From contig JARUPY010000465.1 in the NCBI GenBank assembly GCA_029817715.1, positions 2,841,501-2,905,500 on the forward strand: 64,000 nucleotides of DNA, read 5' to 3'. Shown piece by piece: positions 46,665-55,817 of the stretch (position 1 is its first letter; the number at the start of each line of letters is the position of its first letter). The notes beneath the pieces are model-generated. The model was not told the origin of the DNA, ran no database searches, and saw only the letters and a program-made list of their open reading frames with translations. The translations under genes and the position numbers were made by a program. The stretch comes from Melastoma dodecandrum (taxonomy: Eukaryota > Streptophyta > Magnoliopsida > Myrtales > Melastomataceae).

Positions 46665-47690
46665 TTACGCCTTGACGGCATGAATCCGGGAGTTCGTATA
46701 TCCAGCCGACGCTTTGATAATGCGAAGCTTCCAGATAAGTATTTCCTTAGGAAGAAGCTTGGCCACGTCCTGCTTCTCCAGAATGATTAGCGATGAATCC
46801 CAAATCGAGAACTGTGATATCATGTCGATACGAGTGAAACTCACGGAGAGACGGGATGTTGTGTCGAGAAGGTCCTTTGACAAGAACAGAGGATTGGGAG
46901 AACCTGTGATAATAAAGCTTAACAGGAAGGCATTGCTTGGGAGTAATTGCGCAGGGATAAAATCGAGTAGTGGCAGAAGAGGTTGTATCGGTTAATCGTC
47001 AAAGGATGTTGCTGGAGGAAAAGAAGAAGAGAATCACATCAAGCAAATGCCTGAGTGTTGTGGATCAAGGCAATGGGGTGCCCATGTTTACCTGGGTTGA
47101 TAAGATTAGCATGAGATTGAGGTCGCGGTTTCTAGAAGCAATGGATAACGCGATGCATGCTCCGAAGGATCCGCCCATGAGGTATATTGGCCTGCCGGGT
47201 GCTTGCATCATCTGCGATCTCATAGGTCCTTCGACCACCTTCACCAACTCTACAGAGGCAGAACTAAAAAGCAGTTCCCAGTTCCTTGCACCGTCTCGTA
47301 TAAATATCTCCATTCTACCGGAGCTTCAGCAAATTTGCGAGTTCTTTTGCCCATGAAGGGCTTGTGATCCATAACTGGAATGTGCAAGCACCACACGTCG
47401 AACATCCTCCCGAGCTTTCTCTGCTGCAAAGCTAGGCCCGGCGCCTGTGCCATCGATTCCTGAAACAAAAACAATATTATTTTCTTTATCGCAGCCCTGG
47501 TGCCTGTAACTGTAACATTCGAACTGACCAGGCAAGAAGAGGAGCAGTGTGGAGGAGGGCAGGAGGCCCTTGAGGGAGATGGAAGGAAGTCCCGGCGGCT
47601 GCTGACATCACGGAGGGGGAGACGGTCGATGGATTCAATGGCGAATCCCCTTGTCAATTGTATCACCAAACGTTCATAATATGGAGTCAA
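46665..47690 (-). pseudogene. Truncated phytyl ester synthase/diacylglycerol acyltransferase-like (PES/ELT) pseudogene
   Basis: PES1/2-type plastid proteins join an alpha/beta-hydrolase part to an acyltransferase part and esterify phytol and diacylglycerol. On the minus strand the pieces run in order. An exon ends in LLPSSTLLLFLPG and is followed by a normal-looking intron and GIDGTGAGPS. After a frame change comes FDVWCLHIPVMDHKPF, after another frame change KFAEAPVE and GRPIYLMGGSFGACIALSIA, then near 46700 KEILIWKLRIIKASAGYTNS and RIHAV. Frameshifts and stops separate these. The nucleophile context GGSFGAC is still readable. Introns and a final donor (GCGTAAGC) are kept, so it is a decayed genomic copy. 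The rest of the gene, including the acyltransferase half, is absent. Confidence 0.75.
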
Positions 47691-48687
47691 TGTGGCTTAA
47701 AGATTCTAATTGTTTTTGTTTTACGTCCAAGGGGGGAGGGAAGCCGGCAGACATCTTTCCTCGGAAGACTGACATTCTTTATGTCGCGATTAACACGTGA
47801 TTTTTAATTCTTCTGTGCGTAATTGCCTTTTTTGCAAAAAATAAGAAAAAAAAAATGAAGCAGAAATACTTATAAATAAATACCATCGGAAGAAAGCGAA
47901 AGTAGAGAGCAAGAGAGCTCGAGAATACTGAATGTATTGTCGATTATGTTTGTGTAGTTTTGGACACCGAACACGAATAATTCGTATTGGGCAAGGAGCC
48001 TCCAAATCTTAATTTAGTTGTAAAATGTGAAAAAAAAACTATAAAGTAAATAGTCATTCAAAAGACACAGAAACCCGTGAATAAGGTTTAGGACGAAAGT
48101 TCGACCAACTATTGGATGGAATCATCGTTACTTAAATTCTTAATTTGTAATAACATATACTAAGACTTTCAGTAATTTCTTTTGTACATTTATACTAATT
48201 AAATTAGTAAAGTACAAAAAAAATAATTTTATTTATACAAAAAAATATTATATTACGGGGCTCACGGGACGTTAACTGATTACGCATTTGGGTTAGGCCG
48301 TCATGGGTCCACTTCCTTCCTAACAAACCAAAAAAAAAAAATGATAAAGAAAAGTAGTGTTCCTCTCCTTTTACGATCGGCTGGTTTTAATTAACAAATC
48401 GGACGCATTAATAGCTACGGATTAGGCCGCCCCACCGTCCATAATGATTTGCCTAACATCAAATACAATGCCCATTTAACGATCGATCCAGCCCAAAAAT
48501 GGGGCCTCCCCAAATTTAATATATTCGACAAGCATGTCCAGCTAACCACAGCCATTACTAATATTCCTAATCCTAAGTATGTTTTGATTTCTCTCGTTTG
48601 ATGGAATGAACTGAGTCTGGTTGTATTGTAAACAATTTTATTAAAACTTAAAAGACTGACTACCCGAGTATCAGCGGACAAACTGCC
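47691..48687. other. AT-rich intergenic region
   Basis: Very AT-rich, with A-runs near 47845 and 48330. It leads into the promoter of the CASP-like gene. No gene was recognised. Confidence 0.55.
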
Positions 48688-48695
48688 TATAAATA
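48688..48695 (+). promoter_or_regulatory. TATA box of the CASP-like gene
   Basis: TATAAATA 143 bases before ATG 48831, followed by a CT-rich leader (CTCTCTCT run near 48802-48819), a common plant core promoter layout. Confidence 0.6.
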
Positions 48696-48830
48696 TCAAA
48701 TGGAACCATCACCCCTCACCCCCAGCCCACACGGTGAGACAAACACAACGAGACCAAAGTAATAAAGAAAATTAGCGACAACTGTCTCCTCTCCTCCCCT
48801 TCTCTCTCTCTCTCTCTCTAACGGACACAG

Positions 48831-50173
48831 ATGGCCTCCCCTGCTCCGGCGAAGGACCCCTTCCCGCCGGCGGCGGAGGATCAAGACCATGCACTTCCCG
48901 TCTCCAAGGGGAACACTCACAAGGGGTTCTTGGTCTCCCAGGCCTTCCCCAGGATTCTAGCCCTCGTCTCCTCCTTCACCGCCTTGGCCGTCCTCGTCAC
49001 CAGCAAGCAGACCGTCTTCGTCTTCGGCATTAGGTTCGACGCCTACTACAGCTACGCCTCCTCCTACAGGTTATCCTCCCCCCCCCCCCCCCCCCCTTCA
49101 CCTTAAAGGAGACTCCTTTCCCTGCTTTCCTCTATGTTTCCTGAACTGGGTCGGTCTTCTGTCTGCTGCCGAACAAGGTTTCTGATGGTGGTGGACGCGG
49201 TGGTGGGGTCCTTCTCCGCTGTATCTCTGGGGGCACTCAGCCTCATCGGCCGGTCCCCGTCCCCCCGGAGGTGCTTCTCCCTGTTTGTTCACGACGTGGT
49301 GAGTGTGCATCCCTTTACATTGACGGCACCCACATTTGATTTTTTTTGTGGGTGTTTTGTTTCCCTTGACCCACTATAAGTTGATTTGTTTTAGCCAAAA
49401 TCTGAGTAGCAGCGGGCGGGGGGGGGGGGGGAGGATAGTTTGTCTGATCCGGTCACCATTCCAGCGCATCAATTTTTCTTCCTTTATAAAAATAAAATGG
49501 TATGAGGAGTGTGGTGGAACCTTCCACCACTTCCACCTCTCCTCCGGGACAAATCTCGGTTTTTTTTATGTAACTTTGGAAACTCTGGAATTGGAAATCC
49601 AGCTGGGGGAGAGAGTATTGAATGTTTTCTTGGGTGGACCACCCCTTGGGAGGTTGTACTATGTCCTGCCATGACTATTTATTGAAGAGGTTGAGGTGTA
49701 TTCCCTCCCATCAACGGCTCCTTCTGTTGATTCTATTCCCTACAATAAGGCCTTGGGATTCCGAATCCATCGCATTAAGCTAAGCTCTTTTTATCACTTC
49801 AAACTGTGTGAATGGGAGGCTATCAATAACCCTTTTATGATTTAATACCCCCTTCTGTTGCACTAATTGCTTCCTCTGAGGTAGTTTAGTTTCTGATCTG
49901 GGGGTCTCCTCTTGCTGCTTTCACGGTCTCTGTTGGTTGCATTTGCAGCTCATGATGCTTCTGATGATATCGGGGTGCTCGGCCGCGACCGCAGTCGGCT
50001 ACGTGGGGAAGTACGGGGAGGAGAAGATGGGATGGTTGCCGCTGTGTGACAGGATCAACAAGTTCTGTTACCGGGTTACGGTGTCGATCGCCTTATCCTA
50101 CATCACATGCCTGTGCTTCCTGGCTCTCACCCTCTTGTCGGCATCCAAGCTCTCATCTCGCCTCCCTCATTAG
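48831..50173 (+). CDS. CASP-like membrane protein
   Basis: CASP-like proteins are four-helix plasma membrane proteins related to the Casparian strip scaffold CASP1 (MARVEL-like fold). The three exons, 48831-49069, 49178-49298 and 49949-50173, give 194 aa, a usual family length. Hydrophobic segments are seen around 38-58 (FPRILALVSSFTALAVLVTS), 80-100 (FLMVVDAVVGSFSAVSLGAL), 120-137 (LMMLLMISGCSAATAVGYVG) and 165-186 (VSIALSYITCLCFLALTLLS). The second loop has the family's GYVGKYGEEKMGW and CDRINKFCYRVTVS. Arg in the first helix region and Asp in the third are typical. It most resembles the CASPL1F kind as I remember it. The intron 1 donor is beside a 19-base C-run that could disturb assembly but not the coding frame. 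Confidence 0.9.
49078..49096 (+). repeat. C homopolymer run in intron 1 of the CASP-like gene
   Basis: Nineteen C in a row, nine bases after the donor of intron 1. Several other long G or C runs occur in this window (16941, 49420, 59084, 60650), so length errors in the assembly are possible. Confidence 0.9.
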
Positions 50174-50954
50174 TCCTCAGTGTGGGGGTTGGAGAACCAA
50201 AAAAAGGAAGAAAGTGAAGTAGTTCCATAAAGTTCCCATAAAAAAAATAATAATGTCAGTTTGCCTCTACTTGGTCCTGAAAAACCTCTATGCTATATGT
50301 GTATGGTTCAGGGTTCTCATAGCTTTTTGTTTTTGTATAGATATGTGGATTCTTTTATGCCAAAGTCAATTGTCGGGGGCTGCTTGTGTGGTTCGTGAAT
50401 TTACAGTCATATGATAATTTTATTATAATAAAGTTACAAAACTTCCGATAGAAATGAATTGGGCCTTACCTGACATCTGTTCGGCCCATGGGCCCTGAAA
50501 TATGGACCGGGCTAATGCCCACCAATACGAATGCCTCATTTCATGCAGATGGAGGAGGAGGAGGAGGAGGAGGAGGCGGGGTTCACCAGCCTAAGCATCC
50601 AGGGATCCCGCGAAATCATTAAACCCGGCGGCCTGCTCGCTCTTCGTATGATCCCGGAGAGCCCCCGTCTTCTTAGCCAAGAAAACTGCCTGAGCAAAAA
50701 AAAAAAAAAGAAGAGTAGCTAAGGGACTTTCAAAGTATTTAATGAGAAAACGTATTCTGATCAGACGTGCAATGGAGGGGTCCATTGTGCAACGGATGCA
50801 GGCAAGTCGTTCTTTACTGCCGACGCTAGAAGGAAAGGGGGACTCCTAGCATCATACAAGTCCTCCCTTCTTTCGAGAAGACCTCGTGGAAATGGCGGTA
50901 ATGACCGATCAATGGACATGTGGTGGTCTACGGAAGTTAAGAGGAAGAAGGTAA
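50174..50954. other. CASP-like 3' region and unrecognised DNA
   Basis: Contains the CASP-like 3' UTR, GGCCCA words near 50482, a GGA microsatellite and a run of A near 50696-50709. A short open frame (50531-50722) reads an acidic run, then AGFTSLSIQGSREIIKPGGL. It could be an exon or gene relic but I do not recognise it. Confidence 0.4.
50551..50576 (+). repeat. GGA microsatellite
   Basis: About eight to nine GGA units, read as a glutamate run in one frame. It lies directly after a tttcatgcag acceptor-like sequence. Confidence 0.85.
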
Positions 50955-51142
50955 ATGATATTGCCTGACATGAAAGAGGAGAGACTCTCTGATAAGCCAA
51001 GGAGACTGCCCGAATCCATATTTCGTCCAATGTTTTGCCAAATCTGAAAAATAAAATATTGGACTATATCAATGATGGAAGAAGGCAAGTCATCCTTGGC
51101 TACCAAATGAAGGCTCTTCCTCTCCATGTTAGGCTTCCCTTC
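50955..51142 (+). repeat. Left arm of a diverged inverted repeat
   Basis: This arm matches the reverse complement of about 52934-53120. The best shared words are catgaaagag near 50970, aagccaaggag, the 17-base caggcaagtcatccttgg region (here ggcaagtcatccttggctacc at about 51088) and ggctcttcctct followed by catgttaggctt. The matching words come in the same order in both arms, so this is one inverted duplication of about 190 bases with substitutions and small indels. A related third piece, ccaaggatgacttgcctg, lies near 53216. Confidence 0.7.
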
Positions 51143-52933
51143 ATCCACATCACCTCTTTCTTTTCTCCTGCCTCAACTGATATCGAGCTTGTGCTTCGTT
51201 CCACCTCTATTTATAGGATACGGGGGAGAATACACCGTTTGCCGCGGTTTTGCTTTACCCTTCGATGGGCGTTGATCTTCCTTTCGAGCGCCATCAACAT
51301 GGGGCATGAGCTTCATGCCCATGACAGAATAAATTCCCCATCGCCCTTCGAATCCAAAAATTTTTGTCCTTTGGGTGATTTGAATGATCGATTTCCTTTG
51401 GGGTAAAAAATCGGATCAATACTAGATAACAAGTGTTTCGCATGGCATAGAAATTCGGTCACAGCAGTTTTTAAATTGCATTATCAGAAGGGAAGTGAAC
51501 AATCACAATATCATTACCCAAAACCATTACTTCAAAGAAGTCCGATCGAATTGGGGGATCGTGACATCCCTAAAAATAAAGAATCACAAGTCAACGACAT
51601 CCAAAAAGTACTTTGTGTAAAGGTTGGGGGTTTGAAGCCATTGACTTTTTCTGAAGTTGGGAATCTTTATTGGATAAGGTCGATGTCTCCATTTGATCAA
51701 CTTCTCTATGAATAAATAAATAAAGCGCTAGGTTGGGGGGCAACCGGTATTTTTATGGATGTTTATATGGATACGAGGTTAGCTTGAAATAAAATTTGTG
51801 AAAATTTTTATAATTTCAAAACTCTCGAAATACAGTTCTTTTTAAGTTTCGTCGTGAAACTACTTTCAAATCGGATAACGTAAAGCTCTATTTTTACGTG
51901 GTTACAGGTAGGCGCGGCCACGCCGCTTTTCTTACCAAAATTGAATACATAAAAAAAAGTATAGAAATGGATCGATCATGTCATTTAGATGATGATGACG
52001 ACCTCGGTTTACTTGCTAGAAAAATTGGTGGATAATGTGGGTGGTTGATTCTTAGCGAAAATAATAACGGTTTCTTTGCTTTGTTGAGATTGAGAGGTCA
52101 AAAGCCCCTTTTGGTAAAAAGGGGCATTGGCCGAATGTCAGAAGCCCTTCTTGATGATTTTTGATACGCTTTTGCATTCCTCTGGATGAGATTGAATTCG
52201 AGGTCGATTCCGAACAGGATGAGTCTTGAAATGAGGTTCGGTCAGAGTGTGACGGCTGTTTTCTCGAGTCGGATGGATTCCGTTGATCGTGGAGACGAAG
52301 TTAATGTGTTTGTGATTTTTTGGGTGAGTTTAATCACCGATACCGAATAGTTTCTGCAGAAAGCTTTTGCTTCACCTCCTTGTAATATGAAATGGGGCCA
52401 AAGAATTGAATTCGATAGCAATGAGTGAAGGAGCGTCGGACCACCTCCTCGTACTTGTGGCGAATTCGGTTTGATGCAGGTGGAAAAGACGTGGGGAAGG
52501 AGGATCAATGCTTGTGAGCACATCCAATCCTTTCGAAATCCTATGAGAAACAAGAGAAAGGTTCACTGAAATGTGTAAGTTGCCCCTGACGGAGGTTTGA
52601 TGAACTCGAATTGTGAGAGTTAGGAGAAGTCCCCATCATCTTTGCCTCTGCTTCCATTAGTAGATTCGTTCGCACTTGTTCGGCAAAAGATACGTTACAG
52701 AGGGTAACCTGCAGTGGACGGTGCGCGATCGATGGAATTTACGAGCAGTAAACATCACTGTAGAATATATTCCAGTGTCGCCACGAAATCTTTTGCCACA
52801 GGTTAAGCCTTTGAATATATAGAAACATTAAGGTCTAAACTGGGAGAAGCTTAAAGCAACGGAGCAGTACCCGAAGTACCAATACGCTCCTATAAATACA
52901 AGAGTGACTGAGCTGAGAAGGGTCAAGGGAGAG
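51143..52933. other. Loop of the inverted repeat, unrecognised
   Basis: About 1.8 kb between the two arms. Several open frames of 60-120 codons exist, but I recognise no transposase, retroelement or host protein in them. It may be an old mobile element or two diverged copies of one gene in opposite orientation. Confidence 0.4.
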
Positions 52934-53120
52934 ATCAGATAGGCAACGAGAAAGCCTAACATGAAGAGGAAGAGCCTATCCCCATTTCGGTAGCCAAGGA
53001 TGACTTGCCTGTTTCCATCGCTTCCGTCTTTGTGTTTCCGTCCGGGAATATTGGGCTGAATTTGGTTTCAGGCAGCCTCCTTGGCTATCGGACAGGCTTT
53101 TCTCTTTCATGTTAGACATA
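52934..53120 (-). repeat. Right arm of a diverged inverted repeat
   Basis: Reverse-complement partner of 50955-51142. Read on the minus strand, one frame holds NRQVILGYRNGDRLFLFMLG then FLVAYLISPLTLLSSVTLVF, a hydrophobic stretch that looks like real membrane-protein coding sequence. I cannot name the family. Confidence 0.65.
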
Positions 53121-53559
53121 TACTGAAATCTCCGGACAGAAAAACAGATAACCAGGAGCGTCGTGTAAGAGGAGAGGCCTCCCATGATGTGAAGAGTTAA
53201 GCGATGTTGAGTATCCAAGGATGACTTGCCTGCATTTGCTTCCGGAAAAATGAGCATTCTGTAAGTTCAGTTCTGCGTCATGGAAGACTTTTTAAGGCCG
53301 TGTTTACTTATCATGGAAAAACGAAAGGATATACGACCAAAACACGGAGTTTTGTCCTTTGTTCGCGAAATAGTTTACGAACCAACGTTATTAAGAAACA
53401 TTCCACGCTCTTCACCATCTTGCCAGGCTTCCTCTTCTTTCCAAAATATCTCATATTTTGTGATTTAAAGCAACAAATAATGTTTTAAAATCGTACTTGG
53501 TATGTTGGAATATATATTAATAAATCTTGACAAACCAAACAAGCCCAAGGTAAGTCGAC

Positions 53560-53601
53560 TGGGCCCAATCATGGGCTAAAGGCCCATTAGTCGGCCCATC
53601 G
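53560..53601 (+). promoter_or_regulatory. Cluster of site II (TGGGCC/GGCCCA) elements
   Basis: TGGGCCCA, ATGGGCT, GGCCCATT and CGGCCCAT fall within about 40 bases, 80-120 bases before the start of the TRAP-beta pseudogene. Site II clusters mark promoters of highly expressed housekeeping genes in plants, so this is probably the relic promoter of that gene. Confidence 0.55.
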
Positions 53602-53681
53602 TCGACAATTCCCGACGCTGGGCAATGCAAAACCGAGGGGCCGAGTCTTCTCTCGACCCCGCTTTCTCAACAGGGGAGAAG

Positions 53682-55525
53682 ATGGCGATTCCTCTTATCG
53701 CTGATCGTCGCATTCTTCCTCTCGAGCCTCGTCGTTTCCCCGTTGGTGTGCGATGGAAGCGGCGTCGGCGGCTCATCGGGCGTCCCCTTCCTCGTGGCTC
53801 AGAAGAAGGCTTCCCGTAAAAGGTTGAAGACCGGCGCCGAACGCGTCCTCGTGTCCCTCGACATCTACAATCAGGGATTCTAGTGAGTGCCGGATGACTT
53901 CCCAACTAAATTTTAGAGATCTGTATTTTTGGTTTAGGAGGTGGATCTTTGGAGAGGGATCTAGTGTGGATTGATGTGACATGCTTCGGTTTGCTAGTGG
54001 AATTTTTATTCCGATGCAGAGGATGTATTGATTGGCATGTTGCCGTTTGATTGCACCGTGAAGGATGAGGCTAAGGAATATTGCGTTTCGGGGGATTTGG
54101 AATTTTGGGACTCCGGTTATCTCCGCCTCGTCTGAATCATGTGTGTATTTCGATTAAATTAAAGTTGATGAAAATATGAAGTGTTGGATCAATTGGCCAG
54201 GCGAAACGAGTATTAGTTTCCCAACCTAGTTAAGGTGCGTGCATGGAGAATCAAGGCCGTGGAGAATTAACATGTTTCTGTCCAGTTTCAGATGCTTTTA
54301 TTGGAAATATGGTGAGCATAAGAAACAATGTTATGTTCATGGGCGCATGTTCATGAGGACTAGTGCTAGTGCACATCACATCATGGGATGCACATTGTGT
54401 TGCCTGATGAGAGGGAAGTCGTGTGGGGTGTACTGATGTAGCTCAATCATACATGCCATGCAGTGAGAGAGTTCACCCAATGGATTCTACTTCTGTTATG
54501 GTGCAGCACTGCATATGACGTGAGCCTTGTTGATGATAGTTTGTCTAAGGACGTATTTCAAGTCATTAGCGGCAATATATCTCAATCATGGGAAAGACTC
54601 AATGCGCGAGTACCAGCTTTCCTGATAGTGGTTCTGCACTATTTATTTATTACATGTCTTCTTCATCTTGCATTTTGAATTGGGCCCGTTGATGTGAAAC
54701 TAAATTGATACGGAAGTGTTTTTTTATCGCAGAGGCGGTATTCTTTCACATTCCTTTGAGTTGGAAGGAAAAGAAAAGGGCATGTTCTTTGGGGCACCTG
54801 CAGTCATTACATTCCGTGTTCCCAGAAAGGCCTCTCCAGGTTCATAAGTGCGCTATTATGAAACTCGTTTATGTCATTCAGTTTCTTTCTGTATTCTGAC
54901 GGTAGACGTCCTCTCTTTTTTTTTTCAATGTTTCTTTAAGGTTGCATACACTACCCCAATCGTGCCTCTTGATATTCTTTTCCGAGATACCTCCCCGGAA
55001 GAAGTTTGAATGGGTAAGGCATTGCTTATCTTTTTAGTTTTTCTTTTGGTGCGTCTCCCTTTCTTCCGCTACTTTCTGAACGAGCTCTCTCATATATTTA
55101 ATGGAAACCTGGCTTCACTGGCTCAATGTCACAGGCAAAGGTGAGGACAATATTCATCTTGTGCTCGGTTTTTTTGTTTATGTGGCATAATTGTTTGGCA
55201 TTTTTTACCGTGGATTGGAAGATGAAATTCTAGAACAATGTTCTTTTACTGTCTGCATAGAGATTGTTAGTTTGATTTTTTATGCAGCGTCATGCTTGGT
55301 AGCTGTTTTGCTTGTAACTTGTGCAAAACACTTTGGAAGACCAACAATTTAATGTGAACCGTGAATCATGATTAATGTTCAGTAACACCTTTGTATATTA
55401 ACATTGCAGAGACTACTGGCGAAGTACCCCTGATCTCCGCAATGGTGGTTCTGTTTGTGTTCCTTATCACCACCCCTTCAAGGCTAGCAAGAGAAGCGCT
55501 AATTATTTCAAACTTCAGGGCTTAA
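53682..55525 (+). pseudogene. Translocon-associated protein beta (TRAP-beta/SSR2) pseudogene
   Basis: TRAP-beta is a subunit of the ER translocon-associated complex. Five exon-like pieces appear in order: 53682-53882 (signal-like LIVAFFLSSLVV, then VPFLVAQKKASRKRLKTGAE, LVSLDIYNQG), 54507-54609 (TAYDVSLVDDS, SGNISQSWERLNA), 54733-54839 (GILSHSFELEGKEKGMFFGA, VITFRVPRKA), 54941-55013 (VAYTTPIVPLDIL) and 55410-55525 (PLISAMVVLFVFLITTPS). The ATG is out of frame with the signal peptide. The exon 2 donor region gives the wrong phase, exon 4 has a one-base frame change before the expected KKFEW, and exon 5 changes frame after AKY. Introns are kept, so this is a decayed genomic copy. Assembly errors in an active gene are the alternative, though four separate ones are unlikely. 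Confidence 0.78.
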
Positions 55526-55817
55526 TACAAGGCTAGGAGCCCCTCTTGGGGGTTTCTGTAGCAAAACATAGATACTTTTACTGTAGAATGTTGAGATGAA
55601 ACTTTGGGTAGTGACAGAGATTTGTAAGGTTAAACCATCGACCGAAAATCAAATTTTGTGTTCGAGTTTTGATTCTGATTGATGCCATCTCACTCCAGGT
55701 CATCATATTCATGGATGATAAATCACAACATAAGAAGGTCCAAAAACACCATCTTAATGTTACATGCCGGAAGTTAATCAGTCAAATATCCAACTAATCA
55801 TGGATTCACCCCACCGA

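Noticed and set aside
51035..51406. 123-residue open frame inside and after the left inverted-repeat arm
   Set aside because: No recognisable domain; considered a plastid or mitochondrial insertion but no organellar gene could be identified.
53296..53546. Possible MITE with ends ggccgtgttt / aaacaagccc
   Set aside because: The ends match only about 10 of 13 bases and there is no target-site duplication.
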